DNA from: CAZKYP01 sp964556885
GTDB taxonomy: Bacteria > Planctomycetota > Phycisphaerae > Sedimentisphaerales > Anaerobacaceae
Direction: 5' to 3'
Assembly: GCA_964556885.1 (NCBI GenBank)
Contig: CAZKYP010000100.1
Span: forward strand, 1-12,400
Length of the DNA stretch: 12,400 nt
Under the pieces are notes generated by a model. The model saw only the letters and a program-made list of their open reading frames with translations. It was not told the origin of the DNA and did not search any database. The number at the start of each line of letters is the position of its first letter. Positions within the stretch are counted from its first letter, which is position 1. Position numbers and translations under genes: made by a program. Shown piece after piece: positions 6,095-12,303 of this stretch.

Positions 6095-6453
6095 TCTATT
6101 ACCTTAAGCATTTTATTTAAATACTCTTGAGCGACTTCTTTAGAGTAGCTCGAGATTAGTTTCGACAAATCCTCAGGATATCTTGTTACAACAGCAACAT
6201 TATTTATCTTACCGATAAAATCAAGCAGATCATCAGAAAACTTTACTCTTCCAAGATTAGTCAATATAATCAAGTCGTGTGTCTTCGGCGGGAATTCATC
6301 AGTCTCCTCACATACTATGGCCTTTAGAGCTTTCTCTATTGCCAGATGACACATAAAAATAACGTAGATATATCGTTTTGTTTTAAACATCTGCCTGGCT
6401 GTGTCTATATCGTAATCAACCATATCCAGCCAGTTTTTTGTCTCATCAAGCAT
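6061..6453 (-). CDS. HEPN-domain protein, putative toxin/partner of the MNT protein
   Basis: The 130-residue all-helical protein matches the HEPN family (PF05168 type). It has an opening WLDMVDYDIDTARQMF helix, the CHLAIEKALKAIV core (35-47), KTHDL with His59, and the closing TRYPEDL box (90-96). In the HEPN/MNT family this partner is often an RNase or nucleotide-binding module. The RNase hallmark Rx4-6H is not visible: the nearest arrangement is Arg27-x8-His36, and there is no Rx4HxY site for MntA-type AMPylation. It may therefore be a non-nuclease HEPN. No Shine-Dalgarno site is present; a good promoter ends six bases from the ATG, so the mRNA is probably leaderless. It overlaps the downstream MNT gene. 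Confidence 0.88.
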   Translation of the reverse strand: MLDETKNWLDMVDYDIDTARQMFKTKRYIYVIFMCHLAIEKALKAIVCEETDEFPPKTHDLIILTNLGRVKFSDDLLDFIGKINNVAVVTRYPEDLSKLISSYSKEVAQEYLNKMLKVIECIKQDPRLKK

Positions 6454-6454
6454 T

Positions 6455-6467
6455 GCTATATAATAGC
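6455..6467. promoter_or_regulatory. Palindrome GCTAT-ATA-ATAGC at the HEPN start, candidate operator
   Basis: A perfect 5+3+5 palindrome begins two bases from the HEPN ATG and covers its -10 box. Twelve of 13 bases equal the core at 300-312 in front of the other MNT gene. Two more ATAGC half-sites follow at 6528-6532 and 6538-6542, ten bases apart. Autoregulation is inferred. Confidence 0.5.
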
Positions 6468-6487
6468 TCTACAAGCACCACAGTCAA
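6460..6487 (-). promoter_or_regulatory. Promoter of the HEPN/MNT pair, leaderless arrangement
   Basis: On the minus strand TTGACT (6487-6482), a 16-bp spacer and TATTAT (6465-6460) match sigma70 consensus at 5 of 6 bases each. Six bases separate the -10 from ATG 6453, so transcription would begin at or next to the start codon. Confidence 0.6.
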
Positions 6488-6569
6488 GCGTTTTCAACAG
6501 AAACTCGCACAACAAAACTGTTCAATAATAGCTCAAAATAGCGTTTTCGATGCCTTTTCAAACCTCGGA

Positions 6570-6598
6570 TTGACCGAAGACGTATTTAATCATAGAAT
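6570..6598 (+). promoter_or_regulatory. hypC: Sigma70-type promoter for the hyp operon
   Basis: TTGACC (6570-6575), a 17-bp spacer and TAGAAT (6593-6598) each match consensus at 5 of 6 bases. The predicted start near 6605 leaves a leader of about 70 nt before hypC. The rest of 6454-6676 holds half-sites of the HEPN palindrome and no convincing gene. Confidence 0.6.
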
Positions 6599-6676
6599 AT
6601 GTAAGAAATTCGGAAGATGGCTGTATTGATACTGACTGAAACCACGAATTAAAATCCTGAAAACGAAAGACTAATC

Positions 6677-6919
6677 ATGTGTCTGGCGATACCCGCAAGG
6701 ATAGTAGAATTAGAGGCCGACAGGGCGGTTGTCGACGCTATGGGCAATCGCTTCAAGGCCAAAACCACGCTTTTGCCGCAGGCCAAGTTGGGGGATCTGG
6801 TCCTGGTACACGCCGGTTTCGCCATCTCACTGGTCGACGAAGAAGAGGCTAAAAAGACCTGGCAGCTTATATCGGAAATCAACGAATTTATGGATACACC
6901 GAACAAAGTGTCGGGATAA
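6677..6919 (+). CDS. hypC: [NiFe]-hydrogenase maturation chaperone HypC
   Basis: The protein (80 aa) starts MCLAIPARIVEL, the invariant HypC/HupF opening. Cys2 becomes the N-terminal residue after Met removal and holds the Fe(CN)2CO unit while it is built with HypD. His45 in LVHAGFAI is the other conserved position. The length is normal. HypC forms a complex with HypD and then escorts the iron unit to the hydrogenase large-subunit precursor, in the cytoplasm. It is the first gene of the hypCDEAB operon, with two bases between its stop codon and hypD. The start is fixed by the MCLA motif. No strong Shine-Dalgarno site is seen (GAAAG only). Confidence 0.96.
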   Translation: MCLAIPARIVELEADRAVVDAMGNRFKAKTTLLPQAKLGDLVLVHAGFAISLVDEEEAKKTWQLISEINEFMDTPNKVSG

Positions 6920-6921
6920 TT

Positions 6922-7998
6922 ATGCTCGATAGAATAAAAAAAGCACAAGATCAAATGGCCACCGCCTGCGAAGCTTTAGGCCGCCGTGTCAATATCATGG
7001 AGGTCTGCGGCACGCATACTGTCGCCATCTTTCGCAATGGCATAAGGTCCATACTTCCGGAAAATCTCAAGCTCTTATCCGGCCCGGGCTGCCCGGTTTG
7101 TGTCACCGACCAGGGCTATATCGACACGGTACTGGAGCTGGCAGGGCGTGACGATTGTATAATTGCAACATACGGCGATATGATCCGTGTCCCCGGCAAA
7201 GACGATTCGCTCGAAACAAAGCAGTCAAAAGCAGACGTCAGGGTCGTGCTCAGCAGCGAAGATGCTTTGCAATTAGCCAGAGACAATCCGGAAAAGACCG
7301 TCGTTTTCATCGCGGTCGGCTTCGAGACCACAGCGCCCGCCACAGCGGTTGTAGTAAAGGAAGCGGCCGACGAGTCGATCGATAACTTCTGCATCTTAAG
7401 CGGGCACAAATTAGTTGTTCCTGCGATGCGTGCGCTGCTGTCTGGTAAAAACCACAACATAGACGCATTCCTTTGCCCTGGTCACGTAAGCGCCATTATC
7501 GGCTACGGCGCTTTCGCTGAGGTAGTGGAAGACTTCAAACGACCGTGTGTCGTTGCAGGGTTCGAACCGCTGCAGATAATCGAAGGCATTGGTGAAATCT
7601 GCCGTCAGCTAACTGACGGTAAAGCGGAGTTAAAATCAATATACGCCGCGGTGGTGACAGAAAAGGGTAATACCGCCGCACAGAAGATTATCAGCGAGTG
7701 CTTCGAGGCCGCCGACGGTTACTGGCGCGGACTGGGCAAGATTGAAAAAAGCACGCTGAAACTGAAAGAAAAATATAAACAATATGATGCTCTGAAACGA
7801 TTCAAGATAACTGAGAAAATTGCCGAAGAGCCGGAGGGCTGTCGATGCGGCGAAGTTTTATGTGGATTGATCGAACCGCCCGAATGCACATTGTTCGGTA
7901 AAAAATGTACGCCGCTAAAACCCGTCGGGCCTTGCATGGTAAGCTCCGAAGGAGCCTGTGCGGCATGGTTCAAGTACGGTCAAAAAACAAATCAATGA
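6922..7998 (+). CDS. hypD: Hydrogenase maturation protein HypD (Fe-S scaffold for Fe(CN)2CO)
   Basis: The protein has 358 residues, about the normal length. HypD carries a [4Fe-4S] cluster and, with HypC, is the platform on which cyanide and CO are placed on iron. Visible motifs are MEVCGTHT (Cys29, His32), GPGCPVC (Cys57, Cys60), GFETTAP, SGHKLVVPA, FLCPGHVSAIIG and AGFEPLQI. A Cys-rich C-terminus holds cysteines at 307, 309, 314, 322, 329, 338 and 346, some of which bind the cluster. All elements expected of an active protein are present. It follows hypC by two bases, and its TGA stop overlaps the hypE ATG (ATGA at 7995-7998), indicating coupling. Confidence 0.97.
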   Translation: MLDRIKKAQDQMATACEALGRRVNIMEVCGTHTVAIFRNGIRSILPENLKLLSGPGCPVCVTDQGYIDTVLELAGRDDCIIATYGDMIRVPGKDDSLETKQSKADVRVVLSSEDALQLARDNPEKTVVFIAVGFETTAPATAVVVKEAADESIDNFCILSGHKLVVPAMRALLSGKNHNIDAFLCPGHVSAIIGYGAFAEVVEDFKRPCVVAGFEPLQIIEGIGEICRQLTDGKAELKSIYAAVVTEKGNTAAQKIISECFEAADGYWRGLGKIEKSTLKLKEKYKQYDALKRFKITEKIAEEPEGCRCGEVLCGLIEPPECTLFGKKCTPLKPVGPCMVSSEGACAAWFKYGQKTNQ

Positions 7999-9017
7999 AA
8001 AAAAAAGAACACAAAAAAATCCTGCTCGCCCACGGCGGCGGGGGACAACTGACGGATGAACTGATACGTAATTATATTCTACCCAGCTTCGACAACAAAG
8101 TTCTGGCCGAATTAGGTGACTCGGCAAAGCTGAATGTCCCCTCCGGCTCGCTCTGCTTTACAACAGACAGTTACGTCGTCAAGCCGTTGTTTTTCAACGG
8201 CGGCGATATTGGAAAGCTTGCGGTCTGCGGCACGGTGAATGACCTGGCTGTAGCCGGCTCGCGACCAGTCGCCCTGGCTTTGTCGCTGATAATAGAAGAC
8301 GGATTCGAATTCGACCTGCTCGAAAAGATTCTGGCAAGCATAAGCCGGGCCGCAAAGGTAAATAACGTCAATATTGTCACCGGTGACACCAAAACCGTCG
8401 AAGCCGGAGCGGCTGACGGGATTTTCATAAACACCTCCGGAATCGGGGAAAGAATAGCCGGAGTGGAACTCGGACTCGAAAAAATCTCCGCCGGCGACAA
8501 AATCATCCTCAACGGCACTATCGGCGACCACGGCATGACCATAATTTCACAACGAGAGGATATTAAATTCCAATCACAACTGCAAAGCGACTGTGCCGGA
8601 CTGGCCGGGTTGACCTGCGAGCTGCTGGAAAAATCGAATGGAATAAAATTCATGCGGGACCCGACCCGGGGGGGTCTGGCGGCAACGCTAAGTGAAATTT
8701 CCAGAGGCTGCAGGTTAAGTATAGAAATAAATCAAGCCGATATACCAGTTAAGCCAATGGTACAGGCGGCGGCCGACGCACTTGGATTCGACGTGCTGGC
8801 AATTGCTAACGAAGGCAAGTTCGTCGCTGTCGTTTCGCCGGAATCAGTGGACAAATGCCTGGAAATCTGTAAAAATCATCCGTTTGGTAAAGACGCCTGT
8901 ATAATAGGTGAAGTTATCAAGACTCGCGACGTGCCCGTGGTGGAAATGGTAACCCTCATCGGCGGAAAGAGAATTGTGCAGATGCCATACGGGCGCGAAC
9001 TGCCGAGGATTTGTTGA
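7995..9017 (+). CDS. hypE: Hydrogenase maturation protein HypE (thiocarbamate dehydratase)
   Basis: The protein has 340 residues from the ATG that overlaps the hypD stop codon. HypE takes the carbamoyl group from HypF on its C-terminal cysteine and dehydrates it with ATP to a thiocyanate, the cyanide source for HypC-HypD. The evidence is the exact C-terminal PRIC (Cys340), the ATP-binding AIRS-like fold with AHGGGG near residue 12, VTGDTKTVE, IGDHGM and DPTRGGLA. A longer in-frame start at 7905 exists but lies wholly within hypD and adds an unrelated 30-residue stretch. HypF, which supplies the carbamoyl group, is not in the window. Confidence 0.97.
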   Translation: MKKKEHKKILLAHGGGGQLTDELIRNYILPSFDNKVLAELGDSAKLNVPSGSLCFTTDSYVVKPLFFNGGDIGKLAVCGTVNDLAVAGSRPVALALSLIIEDGFEFDLLEKILASISRAAKVNNVNIVTGDTKTVEAGAADGIFINTSGIGERIAGVELGLEKISAGDKIILNGTIGDHGMTIISQREDIKFQSQLQSDCAGLAGLTCELLEKSNGIKFMRDPTRGGLAATLSEISRGCRLSIEINQADIPVKPMVQAAADALGFDVLAIANEGKFVAVVSPESVDKCLEICKNHPFGKDACIIGEVIKTRDVPVVEMVTLIGGKRIVQMPYGRELPRIC

Positions 9018-9041
9018 TTTGTGGTGAGAAAGGCCGAACCG

Positions 9042-9386
9042 ATGCATGAAATGATGGTTGCACAAAATGTGCTGGCCGCAATATCGCAGGAGGCTTCGAA
9101 GCAGGGCGAAAAGCCTACCGCAGCTAAAATCAGTTGCGGAATGCTCTGCGCCGTCAACGATGAACTGCTGCGTTTTGCCTTCGACGCCCTCGCAAAGGGA
9201 ACTCCATGCGACGGATTAAAACTGGAAATCGAGCATAAGCCGATTCAGGCGCATTGCAAAAAGTGTAATAAAAACTATAATATTGACATTTCTTCCCCCG
9301 CGTGCCCAAAATGCAGCAGCAAAGATTACGAGCTGCTGCCGGATGCACCCTTAATGCTGGAAGAAATAGATTTTCAAACGGAGTAA
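9042..9386 (+). CDS. hypA: Hydrogenase nickel-incorporation protein HypA
   Basis: The protein has 114 residues. HypA binds nickel through its N-terminus (Met1-His2-Glu3) and passes it to the hydrogenase large subunit with HypB. The MHEMMVAQ start is conserved and selects ATG 9042; an in-frame GTG at 9021 would bury His2 behind seven extra residues. The structural zinc site is present as Cys72-x2-Cys75 and Cys88-x2-Cys91. AAAGG about nine bases upstream is the ribosome-binding site. It lies 24 bases after hypE and four before hypB. Confidence 0.95.
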   Translation: MHEMMVAQNVLAAISQEASKQGEKPTAAKISCGMLCAVNDELLRFAFDALAKGTPCDGLKLEIEHKPIQAHCKKCNKNYNIDISSPACPKCSSKDYELLPDAPLMLEEIDFQTE

Positions 9387-9390
9387 TACC

Positions 9391-10047
9391 ATGAAAAAAG
9401 TAGACGTTGGCAGAAAAATACTAAGTGAAAATGATAAATATGCATTCGCGAATACTCTGTTTTTGACCGAACATAAGAAATTCTGCCTGAACATGATTTC
9501 ATCTCCCGGCTCCGGCAAGACGACGATTTTGACCAGAACGATAACCGACTTGAAGGGCGAAATTAAAATCGGTGTAATTGAAGGTGATATCTCTACCGAC
9601 CTGGACGCCAGGAGAATAAAAGAAACCGAAGCACCCGTAGTCCAGATAAATACCGACGGTGCGTGTCATTTATCTGCGGCCCAGATCAGCACCGCAATAA
9701 AAAAGCTGCCACTGGACAATACCGACCTGATTTTCATAGAAAACGTCGGCAATCTCGTTTGCCCGTCGGCATTCGAATTGGGTGAGAAAGGAAAAATCGT
9801 CGTGCTATCAGTCGCAGAGGGCGACGACAAGCCGGCCAAATACCCGGGCATCTTCGCAAAGTCAAAGGTCATGCTCATTAACAAGATCGATTTGCTCGAG
9901 GGTGGCCTGGTAGATTTCGACGTCGAAAGGGCAAAATCGGACGCCCGCAAGCTGAACAAAGGCATCAAAATCTTCCAAATATCCGCCAAAACCGGCCAGG
10001 GCATGGACGAATGGTATGATTGGCTGAGAAACGAAATTAAGCTGTAA
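9391..10047 (+). CDS. hypB: Hydrogenase/urease nickel-incorporation GTPase HypB
   Basis: The protein (218 aa) is a SIMIBI-class GTPase that powers nickel insertion with HypA. Its G-domain motifs are the P-loop SSPGSGKTT (37-45), IEGDISTD (63-70), ENVGNLVCP (117-125) and NKID (164-167). Metal ligands at the dimer interface are present (Cys92-His93, Cys124). It lacks both the N-terminal CxxCGC high-affinity nickel site and the His-rich storage stretch found in some HypB proteins, so it is the short form with only the G-domain metal site. A GGAG site ends eight bases before the ATG, inside the end of hypA. It is the last gene of the operon, and I see no clear terminator in the 38-bp spacer after it. 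Confidence 0.96.
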   Translation: MKKVDVGRKILSENDKYAFANTLFLTEHKKFCLNMISSPGSGKTTILTRTITDLKGEIKIGVIEGDISTDLDARRIKETEAPVVQINTDGACHLSAAQISTAIKKLPLDNTDLIFIENVGNLVCPSAFELGEKGKIVVLSVAEGDDKPAKYPGIFAKSKVMLINKIDLLEGGLVDFDVERAKSDARKLNKGIKIFQISAKTGQGMDEWYDWLRNEIKL

Positions 10048-10085
10048 GAGTACAAATCCCCAATGAAGATAAGAACTACTCAGTA

Positions 10086-10784
10086 TTATTCAATGTGTAC
10101 CACACCGGTCTTGCGGTCAGCATCGAGGCTGGCTTTCTTGATGACATCGTAAAGCAGGCGGCATTTGCGCACTTTCTCGAACTCGAACTTCGGATCCGAC
10201 TTGTCGGTCGTGACCAGCGCGACGGTACCGATGCCGAACATACAGTCGAAGATGTTCCTGCGGAGCTTCAGGTCGACCACGCGAAACATATCCAGGTTGT
10301 CGACTCTCCTGTCGAGAATGCCCCTGCTCCACTCGATGCGGTCGGCGTTAACCTCGTAATACATCATCTTCAGTTTCATTGCCAGCAGCATAAGTATCAA
10401 TACGACAATCACACCAAGCGCCATACCGACAGCGAACCTGTACCTGCCGACCATAAAAATCTGGCTCTCGGTCAGATTCAGGCCAAGGAATTTAATAACA
10501 TAGATTTCTAAAGGGAACTTTATCAACAGCCCTGAGACAGCAAGAACTATCAATCCCTTCAGCATCGCCGGAACCATGCCAAACAGCGAAGGTCTGCCCG
10601 CGAACAGGACTTCGTCTTCATCCCAACCATCAGCCGACTGCATTCCGTATTCCGCCTCTGCAATCATGGCTCTGGCCTTCTTGCTGTGAAGAAATTCCCC
10701 GCAGAACCGGCACTTGATGGCCGCTTCCTGGATGGTCTCGGCGCAAAACGGACACGATTTGGTTTTTATGTCTACAGCTACCAT
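10086..10784 (-). CDS. Zinc-ribbon, two-TM, bacterial PH (bPH2/DUF304-like) membrane protein
   Basis: The protein has 232 residues. Domains in order: an N-terminal zinc ribbon with Cys11-x2-Cys14 and Cys25-x2-Cys28 (CPFC and CRFC); a short acidic linker; two membrane helices (about 74-94 and 115-138); then a bacterial pleckstrin-homology-like domain starting at YYEVNADRIEWSRGILDRR (142-160). Family knowledge: bPH2 domains follow TM pairs and many have no defined role. The family and domain order are seen; no function is assigned. The gene is convergent with hypB (38 bp apart) and divergent from the downstream membrane-protein operon. A weak AGAG sequence precedes ATG 10784, and a small hairpin, CGGAA-AGA-TTCCG (10797-10809), lies in the presumed leader. 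Confidence 0.8.
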   Translation of the reverse strand: MVAVDIKTKSCPFCAETIQEAAIKCRFCGEFLHSKKARAMIAEAEYGMQSADGWDEDEVLFAGRPSLFGMVPAMLKGLIVLAVSGLLIKFPLEIYVIKFLGLNLTESQIFMVGRYRFAVGMALGVIVVLILMLLAMKLKMMYYEVNADRIEWSRGILDRRVDNLDMFRVVDLKLRRNIFDCMFGIGTVALVTTDKSDPKFEFEKVRKCRLLYDVIKKASLDADRKTGVVHIE

Positions 10785-10877
10785 TATCTCTTATATCGGA
10801 AAGATTCCGTTAATCTGAGCAGAAGTTTTTCTTGTTTTCAGTATTGATAACGTGGTTTTTCCTCACCCAGCTATATA

Positions 10878-10890
10878 ATCCTGACAGGAT
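10878..10890. promoter_or_regulatory. Palindrome ATCCTG-A-CAGGAT in the divergent spacer
   Basis: A perfect 6+1+6 palindrome sits directly after a TATATAAT stretch (10872-10879), between the divergent zinc-ribbon gene and the membrane-protein operon. A one-base centre suits a DNA site rather than an RNA hairpin. Its regulator is unknown. Confidence 0.35.
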
Positions 10891-10935
10891 AGATAAAAAA
10901 TTAGAAAAAAACCTACAAAAAAATGTAAAATACTC

Positions 10936-10968
10936 TTGACATAATGTAAAGTAAACTATACATTATGT
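10936..10968 (+). promoter_or_regulatory. Promoter with overlapping palindromic operator for the membrane-protein/XRE operon
   Basis: A consensus TTGACA (10936-10941), a 17-bp spacer and TACATT (10959-10964) form the promoter. ACATAATGTA (10939-10948) and its exact complement TACATTATGT (10959-10968) form a palindrome with a 10-bp spacer, so the arm centres lie 20 bp apart, about two helical turns, covering both hexamers. A further ATGTAAAATA at 10923-10932 resembles one half. Binding here would block RNA polymerase; the XRE protein at the operon's end is the natural candidate. Confidence 0.65.
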
Positions 10969-11022
10969 ACGATCTGTTTTACATAACAGAAATAGAAATA
11001 CACTTTAACAAGGGAAAAGGTC

Positions 11023-11451
11023 ATGAACAGAGTACAGAAGATAGCCTGGTTTTTTGTAATTACGATTTCGATAGCCGTCCTACTTTCAACAGTTGCCATC
11101 GGAATCTTATACGCGAAAGTCGGATTGCCCAAGGCGATGGCAGGAATGGCTTTTCTGGGTATAGCAGGGATAGGAGGATTCGGGCCGCTTATCTTTAAAA
11201 AAGACAAAGGGCCGGTCACATGTGACGAGCGGGACGTAATTATCAACAGCAGGGCGGCCCTCGCGGGTTTCGGAGCGGCATACATGGTCGTTGGATTGGC
11301 ATGTATGCTGCCTTTCTTCATTCTTGGTACAAACAGCCGCATATCCGTGACTTGGCTTCCCATGATATTTATGGGGGCTGGATTAAGCTCGTTTTTCATG
11401 CATTCAATTGCGATACTGATCCAATACGGCCGGGGGAGGAATCATGAATAG
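11023..11451 (+). CDS. Four-TM DUF2178-like membrane protein, first tandem paralogue
   Basis: The protein has 142 residues. Four predicted membrane segments lie at about 8-31, 38-58, 80-101 and 108-134. A conserved cytoplasmic box, CDERDVIINSRA (67-78), with Asp68-Glu69-Arg70-Asp71, is placed between TM2 and TM3. The layout and DERD box resemble DUF2178-type proteins. The N-terminus MNRVQKIA and the C-terminal LIQYGRG recur in the next gene, showing duplication. No catalytic role is known. An AAAGG site precedes ATG 11023. The gene overlaps the second by eight bases. It is the first gene behind the TTGACA promoter. Confidence 0.82.
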   Translation: MNRVQKIAWFFVITISIAVLLSTVAIGILYAKVGLPKAMAGMAFLGIAGIGGFGPLIFKKDKGPVTCDERDVIINSRAALAGFGAAYMVVGLACMLPFFILGTNSRISVTWLPMIFMGAGLSSFFMHSIAILIQYGRGRNHE

Positions 11452-11881
11452 AACGCAGAAAATTGCATTATATAATCTGATTGTTATCATTATAAGCATG
11501 AGCTTTACCGCCGGCGCGGTGACAATGTTGGCGCTATCATTCGGATTTCCTGCGGCATCCGGCGGCTTCGGATTCTTAGGATTATGCATATTCACAGCAC
11601 CGGCACCATTGCTTTTCAGAAAAGAAAAACAATACAAGGTCGAGTATGACGAGCGTGATATCCTGATTACTAAAAACTCGGAACTCACCGCGAATAATTG
11701 TTCTAATACTTTTTTAGTCGTGGTGAGCTTAACAGCGCTGTTCATATTCGGATTAAATGGGACCGTCTCTGTTCTGGCACTGCCTGTCATGGTCGCCGGG
11801 GCATACGCAATATCAGGATTAGCGAGGTCGGTGTCGGTACTGGTTCAATACGGCCGGGGTGCTAAAGGAGAACAATCATGA
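11444..11881 (+). CDS. Four-TM DUF2178-like membrane protein, second tandem paralogue
   Basis: The protein has 145 residues. It shares the MNRTQKIA opening, the four-TM layout (about 10-33, 40-58, 86-103, 107-136), Asp69-Glu70-Arg71-Asp72 and the VLVQYGRG end with the first copy, but diverges elsewhere, so the duplication is old or relaxed. GGAGG precedes its start, inside the end of the first gene. Its TGA overlaps the third gene's ATG (ATGA). The unbroken coupling suggests that the three proteins are made in set ratios, possibly as a complex; that is inference. Confidence 0.82.
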   Translation: MNRTQKIALYNLIVIIISMSFTAGAVTMLALSFGFPAASGGFGFLGLCIFTAPAPLLFRKEKQYKVEYDERDILITKNSELTANNCSNTFLVVVSLTALFIFGLNGTVSVLALPVMVAGAYAISGLARSVSVLVQYGRGAKGEQS

Positions 11882-12303
11882 ATAAGTTGCAGAAAAGGGC
11901 GTGGTACGAATTAGCCGGTGTTGTAGGAGCGGTTACAATTGCGGCCGTTGGGCTAACCATATTAGTCCACCTTAACTCAAAAGGAATTATCGGCCTCGTT
12001 GCATTTACAATTACTTTTTTGATTGTCGGTCTGGTTTCATTTCTCGGTAATATTAAAATTTACGCCCAATTCGACGAGCGAGAGAAAAAAATTTATAACA
12101 GGGCTTTCGCGCTCTCGGCCGGGGCTTTTATTGTTTGTATCTGTTTCGCATCGTTTTGCATTTTTTTTATTGCAGGCGGCAAAAGCAGCATACCCGCTTA
12201 TGTCCCGCCGGCAATATTTCTCGCCGGCCTGTTCATATCCCAGTTCGTTCAATCGACGGCAATACTGATTCAATGCGCGTTGGAGGAAGAAGATGGGCAA
12301 TGA
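11878..12303 (+). CDS. Four-TM DUF2178-like membrane protein, third and most divergent paralogue
   Basis: The protein has 141 residues. It keeps MNKLQKRA at the N-terminus, the box as Asp66-Glu67-Arg68-Glu69 (the last Asp is Glu), and TAILIQ near the end, but the terminal YGRG becomes CALEEEDGQ. Membrane segments lie at about 12-32, 38-58, 78-98 and 105-133. A strong AAAGGAG site precedes it. Its 3' end holds the GGAGG site and start of the HTH gene, with an 11-base overlap. The changed C-terminus may mark a distinct partner role in a hetero-oligomer. Confidence 0.8.
   Translation: MNKLQKRAWYELAGVVGAVTIAAVGLTILVHLNSKGIIGLVAFTITFLIVGLVSFLGNIKIYAQFDEREKKIYNRAFALSAGAFIVCICFASFCIFFIAGGKSSIPAYVPPAIFLAGLFISQFVQSTAILIQCALEEEDGQ

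Noticed and set aside
6438..6629. 63-aa plus-strand frame between the HEPN and hypC genes
   Set aside because: It starts inside the HEPN gene, has no ribosome-binding site, shows no recognisable domain, and covers both candidate promoters.
7905..7994. Longer in-frame start for hypE
   Set aside because: The 30 extra residues are encoded wholly inside hypD and do not resemble HypE; the ATGA overlap start is canonical.
9021..9041. GTG start for hypA
   Set aside because: It would bury the nickel-binding N-terminal His2 behind seven residues; the MHE start with AAAGG is right.
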